From: Leptospira ellisii
Lineage (GTDB): Bacteria; Spirochaetota; Leptospiria; Leptospirales; Leptospiraceae
Assembly (NCBI RefSeq): GCF_002811955.1
Contig: NZ_NPEF01000041.1
Span: forward strand, 1-21,955
Direction: 5' to 3'
DNA length: 21,955 nt
The position numbers were made by a program, and so were the translations under genes. The first letter of the stretch is position 1; every line of letters begins with the position of its first letter. Positions 20,000 to 21,955 of the stretch are shown here, in pieces. Below the pieces are notes generated by a model. The model did not search any database. It saw only the letters and a program-made list of their open reading frames with translations, and was not told the origin of the DNA.

Positions 20000-21300
20000 G
20001 ATTCGAGACCGAGACGTCTGTAGATCAATCCCACCTTTTCCAGATAGGGTTCGATCTTAAAGATGTCGTCCAAATCCTTTTGGGAGAGGACCCGATTGAC
20101 TCGATCGTCCTTCTCCAGTCTAGATTTCAGAGTTTCCGAAGGATTTCCCCATACTGCCATCGCGTGCTCCTGAACGATGAGATACGCGTCTTCGCGGACG
20201 ATCTTGCCCTTTTCGATGAGGGCCAAAAGAACCTTCTGCGAAAATATAAGTCCCCGTGTGACGCCTAACGTTCTTTCGATTGCGTCCGGGTATACGTGAA
20301 GATTACGGATTACGAACAACATTTTGTCGAGGATATATTCCAGTCCGATCGTGGAATCGGGAAGTACCACCCTTTCCGCTGAAGAATGAGAGATATCGCG
20401 TTCGTGCCAAAGCGCCACATCCTGAAGTCCCACGTTTACGTTGGCACGGATTACCCTGGATAAACCGGATATTCGTTCACAGATCACCGGGTTCCTTTTA
20501 TGGGGCATGGCGGAGGATCCTTTTTGTCCTGGAGAAAAAGGCTCCTCCACTTCCCTTCCTTCCGTCTTTTGAAGAAGACGGATTTCGGTCGCCATCCGAT
20601 CCAGGGAGGAGGCCGTCACGCCTAAGACCGAAAGATAAAAAGCGTGTCTGTCACGGGAAACGACCTGAGTGGCGATCGGATCGACGCGGAGTCCCATTTT
20701 TTCGCATACATAGGCTTCGATTTCAGGATCTATGTTGGAGTATGTTCCCACCGCGCCGGAAAGTTTACCCACGGCGATTTCGTCCCGGGCCTCGGCCATA
20801 CGTTTTTTATTTCTGTTTAATTCTTCAAAAAATAATGCGAACTTAAGACCGAGTGTCATGGGTTCAGCGTGGATACCGTGCGATCTTCCTATGCAGGGGA
20901 GATCCCGATATTGAATCGCCTTTTCCCGGACGGCGGCAATGAGCTCGTCCGTCTTTTTGAGGATCAAATCCATGGCCTGAACCATCTGAACGCAAAGGGC
21001 CGTATCGCCGATGTCCGAAGACGTAAGTCCGTAGTGAACGTGTCTTCCCGCCGGGCCGATGTAAGAATTCATGTTGGTCAAAAATGCGATGACGTCGTGA
21101 TGGACCTTTTTTTCTATTTCCAGGATTTCTTCGACCTTGAACGCGGCCTTCGTTTTGATTTCTTGAAAATCCTCCGAAGGGACCTCTCCCCGTTTCATGC
21201 GGATTTCGCACGCGAGAATTTCGATCTCTTTCCAGATTTCGAATTTATTTTCTAGTTCCCAGATTTTTGAAATTTCAGGATTAGAGTAACGGTCGATCAT
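19996..21300 (-). CDS. purB: Adenylosuccinate lyase
   Basis: A full-length 434-residue member of the fumarase/aspartase superfamily. It acts twice in purine synthesis: releasing fumarate from SAICAR to give AICAR, and from adenylosuccinate to give AMP. The family signature SSAMPHKRNP is at residues 262-271; Ser263 is the expected catalytic serine on the mobile loop. His141 in GRSHGIHAEP is the expected second catalytic residue, and His68-His69 and the TSSDIGDT stretch near 93-100 line the active site. The N-terminal MIDRYSNPEISKIW is typical of the bacterial short form. ATG at 21300 is the natural start. The epimerase gene overlaps its stop codon. It is probably transcribed from the region 21301-21420. 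Confidence 0.98.
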   Translation of the reverse strand: MIDRYSNPEISKIWELENKFEIWKEIEILACEIRMKRGEVPSEDFQEIKTKAAFKVEEILEIEKKVHHDVIAFLTNMNSYIGPAGRHVHYGLTSSDIGDTALCVQMVQAMDLILKKTDELIAAVREKAIQYRDLPCIGRSHGIHAEPMTLGLKFALFFEELNRNKKRMAEARDEIAVGKLSGAVGTYSNIDPEIEAYVCEKMGLRVDPIATQVVSRDRHAFYLSVLGVTASSLDRMATEIRLLQKTEGREVEEPFSPGQKGSSAMPHKRNPVICERISGLSRVIRANVNVGLQDVALWHERDISHSSAERVVLPDSTIGLEYILDKMLFVIRNLHVYPDAIERTLGVTRGLIFSQKVLLALIEKGKIVREDAYLIVQEHAMAVWGNPSETLKSRLEKDDRVNRVLSQKDLDDIFKIEPYLEKVGLIYRRLGLES

Positions 21301-21727
21301 TTCTTTTCACGTCCCTTTCGAATATGAATCCAGTCCACTTTCCTACGGAAGGGCATTCTGTAAAAAGAAAAAAGGCTTTAAAATGTGTGAAGAAAACGAT
21401 GCTTTCTTCCTTCGTTTTGCCTCGTTGTGTCGACCGTAAATCCAATGCGTGACGACCTTGTTTTAAGAATTCGGCTGGCACGAAGCGGTGCCGGTGCGGT
21501 GTTCAGGACTGCGATAACGCAAATCCAATCTTTTTAGTCATATACCCGCGCTCAGCCAATCTTTTCGACTCCCGAACGTATGCCGTTAATTTTTTTGATT
21601 CGCGCAAAGTCCCAGTGTGGATTGATCGATATTCGGCGAGTCGTGATCGAAGAATTGTTTGTCATGTAATTCGTGAGGCCGGTTTGGTCTGTCGGCCTTC
21701 GGTGATTTTTTAGTCTGACTGGTGGGT
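21301..21727. other. purB upstream region and stretch without a convincing gene
   Basis: The first 120 bases should hold the purB promoter. A TTTACA on the minus strand near 21360 and a CATATT near 21325 are weak candidates, and their spacing does not match a standard promoter. From about 21420 to 21727 several short frames are open on both strands, but none has a good ribosome site or a recognisable motif. No tRNA or known riboswitch pattern was seen. Confidence 0.5.
21676..21711 (+). terminator. Weak candidate intrinsic terminator (plus strand)
   Basis: AGGCCG (21676-21681) pairs with CGGCCT (21693-21698) across an 11-base loop, and TTTTTT follows at 21706-21711. The gap of seven bases between stem and T-run is longer than usual. 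It would end a plus-strand transcript, for which no clear gene exists. Confidence 0.25.
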
Positions 21728-21955
21728 TTATTCCGGCTCTCGGAACCATTCTCGGTATTCGAATGTGTAAAAAGCGGACTCGGGGAGGCATTGGAGTCTC
21801 CGGGTCACTCGGTTGAAGGTGAGATCGAGGTGGAGGATATAACTGTAGTTCTTGTGAAAGGTGGGAACTCCCTCATTCAGCATCTCTTCGATAGAATCCC
21901 CGACTTCCGATTCCTCCAAATACAAAAGATAATTAAACAAATAACAACGGGACAC
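21728..21955 (-). CDS. Hypothetical protein, partial at the right edge (doubtful)
   Basis: A frame of 75 codons, open to the window edge and ending in TAA at 21728. It opens on a GTG exactly at the edge, so the true start is probably outside. The visible part has an acidic stretch ([12 protein letters not shown]) followed by mixed hydrophobic and aromatic residues ([12 protein letters not shown]). I recognise no domain. It may be the end of a real small protein or read-through of intergenic repeat DNA. Confidence 0.35.
   Translation of the reverse strand: MSRCYLFNYLLYLEESEVGDSIEEMLNEGVPTFHKNYSYILHLDLTFNRVTRRLQCLPESAFYTFEYREWFREPE

Noticed and set aside
21552..21791. A 79-codon minus-strand frame near the right edge
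   Set aside because: No ribosome site or known motif, and it overlaps another open frame on the same strand; likely intergenic read-through.

Overview
The window looks like chromosomal DNA from a spirochaete, most likely a Leptospira species. Rough sampling of lines gives close to 50% G+C, which is high for that genus. The assignment rests on recognising the protein styles: a PD40/TPR giant lipoprotein, a DUF1318 lipoprotein beginning with a 'SPLITFTQTQ' stretch, an AraC-type regulator with a seven-helix membrane domain, and a HisKA_2 sensor kinase with a membrane front end. No database search was possible. There is no rRNA, tRNA, CRISPR array, insertion sequence or phage gene.

Region 1 (about 1-12032, minus strand) is one tight operon-like block read from right to left. 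It has a STAS anti-anti-sigma protein, a 1004-residue membrane-anchored AsmA/YdbH-like protein, a DUF1318 (YdbL-like) lipoprotein, and a 2592-residue putative lipoprotein with a PD40 beta-propeller, a very long TPR region and two CHAT-like modules that seem to have lost their catalytic residues. Gaps are 14, 12 and 3 bases. In E. coli, ydbH, ynbE and ydbL form an operon whose YdbH-YnbE pair bridges the two membranes for phospholipid traffic. This block therefore reads as a spirochaete version of that bridge with an extra giant partner. This is the most interesting system in the window.

Region 2 (about 11977-17200, plus strand) begins with a 216-base divergent spacer holding back-to-back promoter candidates. 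It encodes a GtrB/ArnC/DPM1-type polyprenyl-phosphate glycosyltransferase, a GT-C type multi-spanning membrane glycosyltransferase, and a sensor histidine kinase (membrane domain, two PAS domains, HisKA_2, HATPase). The first two probably work as a pair: one loads a sugar onto a lipid carrier and the other transfers it to an acceptor outside the cytoplasmic membrane. A hairpin sits in the leader of the kinase gene.

Region 3 (about 17201-21955, minus strand) converges on region 2 across only 21 bases, which are filled by two abutting palindromes. Read right to left it has purB (adenylosuccinate lyase), a short NAD(P)-binding epimerase-like protein starting at TTG in a TTGA overlap with purB, a membrane-anchored AraC-type regulator overlapping the epimerase gene by 11 bases, and a fatty-acid-hydroxylase/sterol-desaturase family membrane enzyme. 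The last 655 bases hold the purB upstream region, a stretch without a convincing gene, a weak hairpin plus T-run, and a doubtful ORF running off the right edge.
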